Of a DNA stretch of 64,000 nt, positions 8,610 to 19,216 are shown piece after piece. A program made the translations under genes and the position numbers. Each line of letters opens with the position of its first letter. The stretch's first letter is position 1. Origin of the DNA: Zasmidium citrigriseum (lineage: Eukaryota; Ascomycota; Dothideomycetes; Mycosphaerellales; Mycosphaerellaceae); contig NHNW01000019.1 of NCBI GenBank assembly GCA_002786025.1, positions 558,001-622,000 of the forward strand, written 5' to 3'. The notes below the pieces were generated by a model that saw only the letters and a list, made by a program, of their open reading frames with translations, was not told the origin of the DNA and made no database searches.

Positions 8610-11600
8610 TCAAAACCATCCATCTTCATTCCCCCTGGTCACAAGTTTGCCGAGCACGTCCAATGCGCCGCTCGCTAGTCCACACGTATGTGGTACGTCG
8701 TATATCTCGATCTTTGACTTCGCCCAAAGAAGTATCGTTCTTGCTTCATTCCACCCCATCAGAGGAGTCGATGCTCTCTCGATAATGATCGCGGCAGAAT
8801 GATTCAATTCAGTCGCGGATGGACGTGGTTCCGTGGCGTTGGGAATGGACAAGCGAGGATGTCTTTCGTCGACTCGAGAAACATAGACTCGTGCCCAGAT
8901 TACGACAGCGGCCAAGTAGACTGCCCATTCCTGGAAAAGCACGCCAGTTCGTGGGGTCTGCTGGTGGATCGCCAAGATGCTGAAGGCATGGGAAAGAGCT
9001 CGCTGGATGGGTACTTCAAACCCAAAGGCCGGGATATCTTCCGCGAATGCCTTGGACGCCCACGCACGAGTCTCGATCTGAGCTGCGGTATGCTCAGCCT
9101 GTGTACTCAGCTTCTCGGCCATGACCCAGCTTTCGCCCGCGACAGCAAGCAAGTCTCGAATCTGTGCATTTCTGCAAAGCATCAGGGTATGGAAGACCAA
9201 GCGGCATCGGGGCGATTGTTCGGTCGCGAGAAGGATAGGTGCATCGGTGAGGCCGTCAGTCCATTCGAGGATTCCCACAGGATTCTCACACATGCAGGCC
9301 ATCATGAGGTTAGATCGGAAAGCATCGTAGGGCTTTGACGCCGGTTCTGTCATGTATGTGATGGCTTTCAAAGCGTCTGAGACCCTTTCGTATGAGGTCT
9401 CTTCAGGGCTGTCATTTTCATACCCCTGAGATCCATCCCATTGTCTCTGGGGGTTAGGGAAAGGCAAGTCCTGTCGGGCTCCGGTAAAACAATCCGTCGG
9501 TAGTCGGCCGAACAGCATCGCGTGCTGCTGTTCCAGAGTGTAGCATGTCAGAAGTTGTCGCTGCTTGGTCGCCGCGTCGGTGGCAATATCGTCGCCGAAG
9601 CTACCAGAATCGATAGGAGTGTCCATTGGCGTGGGCATGATGGCAGTGACATCGCTGGCGAGAAGGCGATATACGTTTTCGAAATTCTTGGACAGCTGCA
9701 GAGGCGGCCGCCTTGACTTGAAGATTGAGTATACTTCAATGAGCACAATGGCCTGCATATCACAGACACGGTACGTATGAGTTTGTTGAGTGGTGCGCTG
9801 GTCACATATTAGTGGATGTCTGCATTGACACTTGGACTACCTTACCTTTTTCAGCACCTTCAAACACCTTTCATGCAAGGCTCGCGCATTCGAAAGATCT
9901 GAGCGATCACCAGACACCTGGCCACCAAGTGCTAGAATCGCAGCATGCAACAATGGAGATGTCGCTTCATCTTCAATCTTGGGCTTGGATAAGATCGGAT
10001 AGAGCTCATGCACCGACTCCCAGTATGCGTCGAGATATCGTTGTTCCTCGTCATTTGTCGTAACATCGTCGAAAGAAAGTCCTTGTTGTCCGTTTCCAAG
10101 CACAGCCAAATCGTGTTGCTCCATGAAGTCTCGAGTCTCAGCCGTCAAGGCTCGCGTGTCGCCGTAGGGAAATGTAGCAATGCCCTGATTGGTCATGTAT
10201 CCATATCCATCCATGTATGCGCCGGTAGCAAACGATGCGTTACAACTCGACTGGTAAGGCCATTGGGAAAGGTATATAGTGGAGGAGCCGGCAGACACGG
10301 GAGATCTCGATGTGCTGTGAGGCTGTCCGTAGCCCAGGAAGGAAGTGTCCGACGAATTCCTTATGCGTGGAAAATGAGGCTGGTAGTAAGGTAGGGCGGC
10401 AGTTTCGTCAGCGGATTCGTAGTCGTACTCGTGGTATGCCGGTGGGGAGACTGGCGATGATAAATCCCAGGGATTGCTGAACGGACCAAATCCTATAGGG
10501 CCATCAACGGTCACCGGCACACTGGCAGACAACTCATTCGGGGGTATGGGTACTCTTTTGGGTGTCCTGTAGGATCTGAGTCAGCCGCCACGGTCGTTGG
10601 CGAGACGTATGCAGCAACGACTAATAAGAGATAAAACGAAATGAGGCTGCTCTTCCCGTGTATCTGACCAAAGACTCACAAAGAAAGCTCGTCGAAGACT
10701 TGAATGAAAGGTGCAGGCTCAGGAAATACTTCAGAAAGCTGGTACCTCGAGGAGACATTTGACTGTTGTGCATCGCTGTCGGATGTCGTTGGCTGTAGTT
10801 CAGGGGCGATGAGGCTTGGATCGGTGGTCGATGTTGAAGCGAGGGAAAGACCTGGCGCTTGTGCTGAACCGCTTGCGATACTTCGCGGGTCTGGTGCTGA
10901 GCTCTGGCTTCCAACAGAATGTCGCCGACTTGGTGGATTGAGAGGATCGTTACTGGCAAAAGCGTCAGCTTGTAAGCGCCGACTAAGGAATGTCTCAGTT
11001 GGAATTACTGTCGCGCTTTATGCCTCACCAAGAGGTCCTCGCGATAGAACGACCGACCACAACCTGGGAAGTCACACGGAAATGCGCCAGGCTTATGGTT
11101 CTGCTGATGGCGTCTGGATACGAGGGTCAGCGCTTCGAAGCATGGACGAGGCTTGCGTAGGAGACTTACCTTAGATGTTCTGCGCGGGTATAGGTCTGTC
11201 AATACGATTAGTGTCTGTGCATGCACGAGGATGGAATGTTAAGTGGCTGTCATCACTCGGGGTCATGACCATCATTTCGATAATGGACATGTCAAAGTGA
11301 TTGAGGCGCTAGTTGATGGCTGGCGGAGACACTCACCTTTCCACACTCCTCGCAATGATGGACACGGTGTCCCTTGGTCGCCTTACTAACTCTACCAGTG
11401 CGAGTGTACTTGATGGCATCGGCGCTGGACGCCTCTGGAGGAGTAGATGAACGCTGCATTTCGCTCGTGTCACGGGAGGATCCGCGTAGCCTTGGGGGCT
11501 GTTTCAACGTTCGTCGCCCTGTCGAACTCCCTGGTGCATTGCTGGATTCGGCGCCAGGACTCCTGGATGCTTGGGAAGACGGGCCCTGATGTAAGGTCGA

Positions 11601-11669
11601 CTGTGATGGACGGTCTTGTTCCTGCGTCGAGGACGTCGGGTCGGTAGGATCAGGCACCTCAGACTGCAT
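8610..11669 (-). CDS. C2H2 zinc-finger transcription factor with fungal-specific TF domain
   Basis: Six exons on the minus strand: 11669-11337, 11195-11170, 11113-11009, 10952-10680, 10566-9846, 9797-8610. Together they encode 881 residues. An N-terminal Ser/Pro-rich region leads into two C2H2 fingers at about 108-158. Finger 1 is C-x2-C-x12-H-x3-H and is assembled from exons 1-3 (CEEC, TYTRAEHLRRH). Finger 2 is C-x4-C-x12-H-x3-H, and its last His codon is formed across the exon 3/4 junction. A low-complexity linker is followed by a fungal-specific TF middle domain (DAYWESVHELYPILSKP, LLHAAILALGG) and the C-terminal helices (VYLAAVVIWARVYV, GWNEARTILLWAKSKIE). It acts as a nuclear DNA-binding regulator. 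The targets cannot be read from the sequence. The 26-nt exon 2 would be missed by simple ORF calling. Confidence 0.85.
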
Positions 11670-14581
11670 GGTGGCGAAGACCGGGGATTAATAAGGTACG
11701 GGCTGGCAGGTAGAGGACCAACGCAGGTCCGCCTCCGCCTCAGAGGGCGCGGACCATTGAGGAGAGAGGTGGTCGGACGGCAGCAGAACAGGCTGTGATG
11801 CTGCGCGCAGTGGCGTCGCCAGTGTTTCAGGCGAGGAGAGATCAGAGAGGCAATCGACGTCGGGCCAACAGACAGAAGCAGCAGGCGGGTATGCAAGCGG
11901 GAGCAATATTAAGGACAGAAACCAACAGGAGGGCCGGAGGGAGGGCAGAGCAGCTCAGTGCGTTGCCGAGAGCTGAAAGGCTAGCGGGACGACAGCGAGG
12001 ACGACACCCCTGCTGGGCGCCGAAAGAAAACTAGCCGGCGATTGATGCAGTAGTGGTGGGTGCCAGATGCCAGGCGGAGGGCGAGTCTGGAGGTGAGGTC
12101 GCTCACCAAATTGCAGCGGCTGAGAGAGACAGCGATGCTTTCGCCAAAAAGCTCCAATATCGAGCACGTTGCCCTCACGCGCTGCCGATCTGTCTGCGGC
12201 CTCCTGCGCGAGTGCTGCTCCGGCCAGGCACCGCACGCTGCCAGACGGTCCAGCCACGCACGCAGACGCACCGCACAGCGACGATGATGATGGCAGCGAT
12301 GGCCTCTCCGCCGATGATCCTGCCAGCGATGCCAGGTGAAGCGGAGAGTGACCAGGACTCGCGTCTCTAGTCTGCTGCGGGAAGGATCTCCCGCCGCAGG
12401 CCCTATCCGCATCGGGACGACGTTGTGTTGGTGAAGGCCACTAAAATAATCTCGCGCCATAGCCATCACCACCTGCAGACGCCTGGAGGTGAGCGCATGC
12501 CCTGTTGCGTGCTCTCTGCTCCTCCGCCGACTGAAACGATACCACCACGGCGGCGCAGCCTGAAACTGCGGCCACACTGGTTCGCAGGCGGTGGCTGCGA
12601 CGACAGGAGCCAAACCAAACCACCACCATCTCCTGCAAGGCCGGCCACAGATACGAGCGCCAAAAGGGTCCCGCTAGGCTATACCACTCGACCCAGGCGC
12701 TGCGAGACGAGATTCCGTGCGTTTTCGTTTCCACCCCAGCGGGCGCCGAACCGTCGCCCATCCCACCTCCGGCCCTGCACGACGCCCTCAGCTTACCAGG
12801 ATCGGGCAGTCGTCTTGACCGGTTGAACGTTCCTTGCTGCTGCAGGCACGGCGAGCGGACATGACGAGCGCCTAACTTCGACTTCGTCCAACCTGCTCAC
12901 CCACTCACCACCAATACTCAACAGCTGCAATGTCAATCAGGACCACGCCGTGCGTGCGCACCCATTTCCCATACCAGACTTCGTGCGTAAGCGCGGCGGC
13001 ATGTCAGTCCGCCGCACGATTCCACACTGCAGACAGCGCATCAATCTGGCGCCGAACGTGTGGAAATGGCCAAACACCTTCGTTTGCGCCCACCCACCGC
13101 CATGCCCGTAGGATCGGAGAGTTTGGATCGTTGCCGGTCGGCGTGAGCCGTGGGAGTAGATCGCCATGTGCTGGAGCAAGGATTCGCACATGGCTACCAA
13201 CACTGTCAGGATCGGCTAATGCTATCTTATTACTAACCGCATAGTCTTCGAGGGCTGGCTGGTGTTGATCGCTCCTCAAACAGCAAAAGGCCGCCAAGTG
13301 TCGGTGCCGAGGGATCGAGTAGAACTCGTTGACATCGAGTTGACATCCGACATCCTCGCAAGCTCCGGCAGTCTTGCTGACCACCACTTGGCGACAACCG
13401 CCGTGTCCGACCAGAAGGAGCCTCACAGTAGGGCACGGCGAAGGCGATCAGGCACCTCTGCATTTCGTGCCTTCCATCATCGGCAAGAGGTTGATCCTCT
13501 ACAGATAGGGGAAGTGTTGGTTTTTGCGGCTGCTTGATCGATCATTGGACGGCGGTCATCGTCAACCTTGCTCAGAAGCTTGCCCGGGAAAGCTGGGGTT
13601 CAGAGGATCGAAAACGTCTCCTCTCCATCGTCATGTCACCCTTGCTTGCGAACCTTTTCGTGGAAGATGATGCGAGTCACAGCAATCGGCCAAGAAGAAA
13701 AAAGAAAACTGATGCAGGCGACAAGACATCGAAGACGCAATCATTTTGCTGTTCGAAGCGCCAGGTCTATAATTAACCACAGCTCTCGTGAGCCTTGCTA
13801 CAGAACCAGAAACAGTGCTTTCTTGTACCTTCGCAACGCCATGAGAGACTCGAAATAACGCCACAAGAAGGTCTACTTCACAGCCCGGCTTCCATGTTTA
13901 GCATGTAAGCTGTACGAATCGAGCCTGACGGCGACTATTCCAGCGATGTCGAGATCGTTTGCAGAGAAGGATGATGCGAGAGAGCTACACCTCAGTGTCC
14001 GATTTCTCGGCCATCTCAACACGTGAGATCGAATTGCTTCCCACAGCGTCTGTTTGCAAGAGAACCACTCATCAATTCTCTGAACGACCAACTTTTACAG
14101 CAGCAGGTTTCATCATCAAGATGCCGCTTGCCAGCTCGTGATCGCTGCAACAGCGATTTCGGCGCAGATCCAAGATTAATGACAAGCACGATTCCGGAAG
14201 TCGCTAGAGATGGTCCAACCAGCAGCCATTTCTACCGCTCGCCGTTATGGATGTTCCTCGGACACCGCAGAAAGTCGTCACCAATTGACCAACAACCTCC
14301 ACAGCAAACTCGCATCTCAAACAAAACGATCGTATGTTTTCACATCGGTGAGCTACCTTCTCGGAGCTGCGTCCCGATGCTGCAGCGGCTCTCTCTTTGT
14401 CTCGCGACTATTGTTGCGCTATATAATGACGCCACCAACGCACCTCACGTCGTCTCGACTGTTCGCTGCGTGAATTGAGACACGACCAAAACTACCTCAC
14501 TTCCTCCTTTTCACCTCTTCACCACACCTTTGCGTGTGTATTCAATGCCCGCGGCGTGGCAATCCTGTCCCTCGAGGCGTA
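11670..14581. other. 2.9 kb region without a convincing gene
   Basis: This lies between the divergent starts of the C2H2 factor (minus) and the F-box gene (plus). The longest ORFs here (for example 210 codons at 11981-12613 minus) are Arg/His/Ala-rich, overlap other ORFs and show no domain, signal or splice pattern. A TATATAA at 14420-14426 probably serves the F-box gene. The size suggests long 5' leaders, a non-coding transcript or a decayed gene. Confidence 0.45.
14420..14426 (+). promoter_or_regulatory. TATA-like box upstream of F-box gene
   Basis: TATATAA lies about 155 bp upstream of the ATG at 14582, at a plausible distance for a TATA element with a leader of about 120 nt. Sequence match only. 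Confidence 0.4.
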
Positions 14582-16078
14582 ATGGTTCGACTGGTTGTTT
14601 TGGACGACAATGGCGATCCAGAAGCTGGTCCTCCACCCCCGCTACAGCATCAGCTCCTACGACCTCTGGAGAGCAGTCCGCCGGTTGAAGACAGATTGAA
14701 CCCAAACTTGGAAAATGGCTTTTCGACGGCGCTGTCGTGTTATCCGTGAGTACTTGAACAAGAAAGCTAAGAGATCCTAGGAACGGTTTCCGTGATCACG
14801 ATCTGGCTTCTATCATCTATCTTTGCCACCAAGCACGACCATCTTAACTCTAACACTTTCATATCCCTAGCATCGTTTCACTCCTTGCGAGCTATCTCGA
14901 CCTGAACACGCTCTCCGAGCTCTCGCGAACATGTCGCCAAATACATGCCAACCTGATGGAGCACCGAGCATTGCTCATGGGCCACGCCCTCCGTTGCGTC
15001 AACGAGAACACGAAACCGGCTGAGAAACTAGGCAACGCCCTCCACGCGAGCCATGCCGTCTGGACCGCCTACGGACAAAACGGTGTCAAGATAGGCCGCA
15101 TCACAAGCGGCAAAGTCGGTGCATGCGCAAGGGATATGGTGTCTGACTGTCGCAAGTGTGGCAAGATCATCTGCAGAGTATGCCCGACATGATGTCCCAC
15201 CCTGATCTTGTGAACTGTAACGAGAAGCTTCGGCTCTCAGAAAGACTCACAAGATACTCCAGAACTGTGTCGTCAAGGCACCGCCAACCGCCCTCCTCAA
15301 GCTCCGCCACCGCCGCTTATGTCGAACCTGCATGAAGGCGCCCCTCGACGGCCTCACGACCGTCGTGCGCGCTCAGGGAGAAGATGGGATGTTTTCCAGG
15401 CGAGTAGTAGCGTGTCCCTGGCTGCGCGCTTGCGGAGTCGTCCTGACATTTAATAGAGGGGGAAATGACGACTGTGCTAACACAGGTCTATTCGACGACG
15501 AAGAAGACCTCCGCACGTATGCGCGGAGTAAATGTACTTGTGCAGAGATGGTCTGGATCTGTCAACCCTGCGGCCAGACGATGCGCACGGACGACACGAC
15601 GTATGTCCGGGGGTGGAAGTGGCGGACACGATATAGCCACTGCGGCGGCATTGGCGCCGGGTTAGGCGAAGGCAACGAAGGCGTCGAATGCGGTCGAACT
15701 CGAGATTGTCTCGCGGCGCGCATGGTCGAGAAGGACGTCGAGTGTTGCGCCGAAGAACTCGCCGCTCTGCAGATGGAGATGTCGAAGGCGGAGGGGCAGG
15801 GGAGGCATTGGAATGGGAGTTCGTATAGTACGCAGGAAATTGTGGGGATTGGAGGGAAGGTGAAGACGAAGGTGAAGAAGAGGGTTCCTGTGGGGGCTAT
15901 TGTTAAGGAGTATGAGGATGAGAGGGAGACTGAGCAGTTTCTGGGACGGGAGCAGAGTGGAGCGAATCGGAGCTGGTGTTCGTGGTGCTCCAGGGTTGTT
16001 ATGGGGAAGAAGGATTGCGATGGGGCTATGAGGAGTTGTGAGAGTGTTGCGTCCGCGAGCTCGGGGGTGTCGGTCTAG
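14582..16078 (+). CDS. F-box protein with Cys-rich C-terminal region
   Basis: Exons 14582-14745, 14871-15177 and 15263-16078. The start is the ATG giving MVRLVVLDDNGDPE. An in-frame GTG upstream is not used. The first splice joins a Pro-rich N-terminus to an F-box-like helix set (IVSLLASYLDLNTLSELSRTCR, about 55-80). Then come paired cysteines: CRKCGKIICRNC, with the last Cys contributed by exon 3, RRLCRTCMKAP, a CTC/CQPCG block, and a terminal WCSWCSRVV. They look like zinc ligands. F-box proteins recruit substrates to SCF ubiquitin ligases, but no substrate can be named. Within exon 3 the stretch from about 15400 to 15485 has possible acceptors (tgacatttaatag, gctaacacag), so one further short intron is possible. 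The last 300 nt are strongly G/T-rich. Confidence 0.75.
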
Positions 16079-16263
16079 TGGTGGAATGAGAGCCACAATA
16101 GCACCAGATTAAACGACATATGAACGTATGTAGAGACAACATGAATTGAAATGGCCGATGCTGTTTGACAAGATGTCAGGCACCATGGTACATACGAACA
16201 ACGAAATATGCTACAAATCTATACATGACATAGGGGTATCACACATGCACACAAACAACATCC

Positions 16264-17703
16264 TCACGAATCAACCTCCCACTCCCCCAACCAAACCGCC
16301 CACTGCCCCGCCGCGGTCCGAATCTCCCGATCCTTCTTCAACGCCTGCCGACAACAATCCACAAAATCCTGACAAGCCGCCAACCGCTTCCTAACCACCG
16401 GGTCCATCCTCGCAAAAGACAGCGGATCCGCCCCTTTAATCGCCTCCCTCAACATGAAAAGATTCCCTCCACAAGCCGCAGCGTACGGCGAGTCGCCCAC
16501 CATCACATACAACAACGTGATACCCAGACTCCAGACGTCGCTCGCGAACGTGGGTGTGTTCCATTCGGGCTGAATACGCATTTGTTCCGGCGCCATATAA
16601 TCCCAGGTCCCGCCTGCGTCAGAGGGAGAGTCTCCTTTCGAGGGAATGAAAGACGCGGAAAAATCTATATACCTCGCGCGGATGATGGGTTTCTCTGAGG
16701 TGGCGTGTTGGGAGATATCCAGGAGGATATTGGCGGGTTTGATATCGGCGTGGATGACGCCGTTGGTGTGGAGGAAGTCTAGACCGGTGATCAGGTCGAA
16801 GGCGAGACCGGGGAAGAGGGTTATGAGTTCGAGGTGGCGCGCGACTTCGGTCATTTGTTTCATGCGGGATGTGAGGTCGGAGAGGGAGCCGCCTATGCTG
16901 GCTTCGAAAATTAGGCTGTTGTTGCGGGGGTCCAGGCCGTAGAAGGGGATTATGTGGTGCGGTGCAGAGGGGTGGCGTTGGAGGTGTGTTAGGATTCGGG
17001 CTTCTTGGTGGAAGATTTCTTTGGCGTCGGCCCTGATGGGGGTTTTGATGGCGAAGAGGAGGGGGGTTGACGCTGCGCGAGGTTTTCTGGTGATGCGGGG
17101 GGATTTCGTGGGCGAGAGGAGAGAGAGGCCGGAGCGGGATGTGGTGTGGACTGGCTTTTGTTCTGCCATGTAGACTGTGCTCCAGAGGCCTTGGCCGAGG
17201 ACTTTTGCTCTTTCTAGTTCATAGTCGATCTTGCTGAAGTCGTAGGAGAGGACTTCGGGGCCGTCTGAGTCTAAGGAGCTGCGTCCACTGGAGAGGCCAG
17301 TCAGAGGCGTTAACGGTGATCCAGCCAGGCTTGAAATGTCTGATAGACCAGTCACGCTCCCATCCAGAGATGAGCGAGGGCTCTCAGCATTCTCAGTTCG
17401 CTCCGTATCTTCCTCGTCGTCAGCCTCCATTCTTTTCAATGTCGTCGGGCTAAGCTCGGCAATCTCAGTCGCGACAGAAAGGGATTTGTTCCTCAGATGC
17501 CTGCCCTCATGGCTCTCATCGAAACCCGGGCTTTGAAATCCCGCTTCACTGTATGTCCGTATGCGCAGTGGGAGAGGCCTGCTCCTGGATTTGCTGGGCG
17601 TGCCTTCGCGAGACTGGGTGCCAAAAGTGCGCGGTAACCAAGCGACGTGTGCTGCCATTTTGAAGATTTCTACCGAACGGAAAACGGACTGTCGCGAGGT
17701 CAA
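16264..17703 (-). CDS. Ser/Thr protein kinase with long N-terminal extension
   Basis: 479 residues, intronless. The first 155 or so residues are Ser/Pro/Arg-rich with possible phosphosites. The kinase domain follows: glycine loop GQGLWSTVYMAE, a basic insert, the VAIK lysine in FAIKTP, catalytic loop HADIKPANILL (HRD changed to HAD, catalytic Asp, Lys and Asn kept), Mg loop IDFSAS (DFG changed to DFS), activation end MAPEQM, and SDVWSLGITLLYVMVG. The Asp residues are intact, so activity is plausible. I do not recognise a named yeast orthologue. An in-frame ATG at 17658 (MAAHVAWLPRTFG, good context) may be the real start, giving a protein 15 residues shorter. The coding strand turns G-rich over the last 380 nt. 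Confidence 0.8.
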   Translation of the reverse strand: MTSRQSVFRSVEIFKMAAHVAWLPRTFGTQSREGTPSKSRSRPLPLRIRTYSEAGFQSPGFDESHEGRHLRNKSLSVATEIAELSPTTLKRMEADDEEDTERTENAESPRSSLDGSVTGLSDISSLAGSPLTPLTGLSSGRSSLDSDGPEVLSYDFSKIDYELERAKVLGQGLWSTVYMAEQKPVHTTSRSGLSLLSPTKSPRITRKPRAASTPLLFAIKTPIRADAKEIFHQEARILTHLQRHPSAPHHIIPFYGLDPRNNSLIFEASIGGSLSDLTSRMKQMTEVARHLELITLFPGLAFDLITGLDFLHTNGVIHADIKPANILLDISQHATSEKPIIRARYIDFSASFIPSKGDSPSDAGGTWDYMAPEQMRIQPEWNTPTFASDVWSLGITLLYVMVGDSPYAAACGGNLFMLREAIKGADPLSFARMDPVVRKRLAACQDFVDCCRQALKKDREIRTAAGQWAVWLGEWEVDS

Positions 17704-19216
17704 CTTGTCCAGGTGCAGAGAAGCCTAGGAGAGTGTTATCAGAACATGAGACCTAGCTCCAGGAAAGCGCCATGTTGTGTAATCCAAGGTGATGGATCCT
17801 GTATTGATAGGCCAAGATGGAAGAAGCAGCCCAAATGCCGCTGGGCGATGTAGAAAAGGAAAACGAGCTGAAAGGAAGGATGATGAAGTCACAGGAAGTG
17901 CAGTCGAACCCAGACCGAAAAGGATGCGGTACCTTTTTGAACGTGACCTGTCCCAAAAGTCTCGTTCCCCGGGGGCGCCAGCGATACCAACGCGCATTCG
18001 CAGGGTGTCATGCTATCGCACGCTGTGGCGTCGAGTAGTGTGCGAAGCCGCGGCCGACGGTTAGACTGCTTCCTGCCAGCCACCGTCGTGTTCCAACAGC
18101 GCCTGACATCGCTGTTCTGGCCTGTGTCTTGCAAAAGTCACTTTCTTCGCGGGCAGCGGCTTTGGACGGGAGAGTTTGTGATGCTTTGATGCAGCGTCAA
18201 CGTGCAGCGAGAGCATGCACCATTGGCCAAGATGCAAGTCAGCCCAGCTGCAGGACGTCGGCAGACAACGCCCCGCCGGAGTAACGTCGCTTGGCATGAA
18301 ATTGGGATGAGTTCGTTTGATCATGGATAGGGGTGGATTTTGACGATGAAAGGGAAGTTTTTGGCGCGGTGTGACGGTAGATAGGGGATGGCGCATTAAT
18401 CTAGATGGCCGTTTTGTGTGGGAGCTGTCAAAGATAGGTGAAGCGTTGGAAGCGCTGTTCGGTATTCAGTCCCGTGGCCGATCTAGCCGCCGTCATTCGT
18501 CTTGACTCAAGCGGAGTAGGGTTTGTGCCAGAGCCGCTGAGATGACCACTTCATCCCACCCTCCCAAGATCACAGATTTTGTTTCGACAACCACTCGGCA
18601 CAAAAGTGCAGGATGGATTCCAGAAGCAGTGCCGTGTGTCTTTCCACTCTCCGAAAGAAGGAGACAGAAAGTACGAATCCGGCAGCTGCATACTATGTAG
18701 GGACGCCCATGTGCCAGCACTCTGATATTCGCTTAGAAACTGGCGATGAGTCTCCGTCTCAAGACTCGGTCGCTTCAATGGCGGTGCAGCGAAAAAGAGA
18801 AAGACTTTCGGGCTTGTTGAAGTGGGGTTCTCGCATACCTGAAGAGCCATGCGTTCCCGATCAATCCCAAGATTCGGCAAAGGGCCAATGTTTCGACGAA
18901 CGACACAGAAGAAGCCATCTGCGAATCGCCCCCATCCTCGCCAGAAAATGAATGAATGGTAGGTGTCACATGCAAGGGGGATAGATCGAAAGGTGAAGTG
19001 AATGGGGGAGGCTGGGGAAAGTGGGGCACTTTGAGAACGCGTCCGAGCGTGTCACTCACGCGAAGCGCGCGTTAAGCACTTTGCTCTTCCTCTTCTTCCT
19101 CCACAATCCACAATCAATCAACCAGCAAACACCCGACCACATTTCATCCGACCCATTCCTCGTCGCCGTATCATACACGATTCTATCACACAGCTCCACA
19201 TACATAATCAGCTACA
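17704..19216. other. 1.5 kb divergent intergenic region
   Basis: Between the kinase gene (minus) and CDT1 (plus). ORFs of about 110 codons or fewer occur on both strands without family features. The C/T-rich run with cctctt repeats near 19080-19100 and the caatcaatcaacc stretch are typical of a 5' leader of the CDT1 gene. Confidence 0.45.

Noticed and set aside
11981..12613. 210-codon minus-strand ORF
   Set aside because: Arg/His/Ala/Cys-rich, no family feature, overlaps several other ORFs of equal quality; probably chance in GC-rich DNA.
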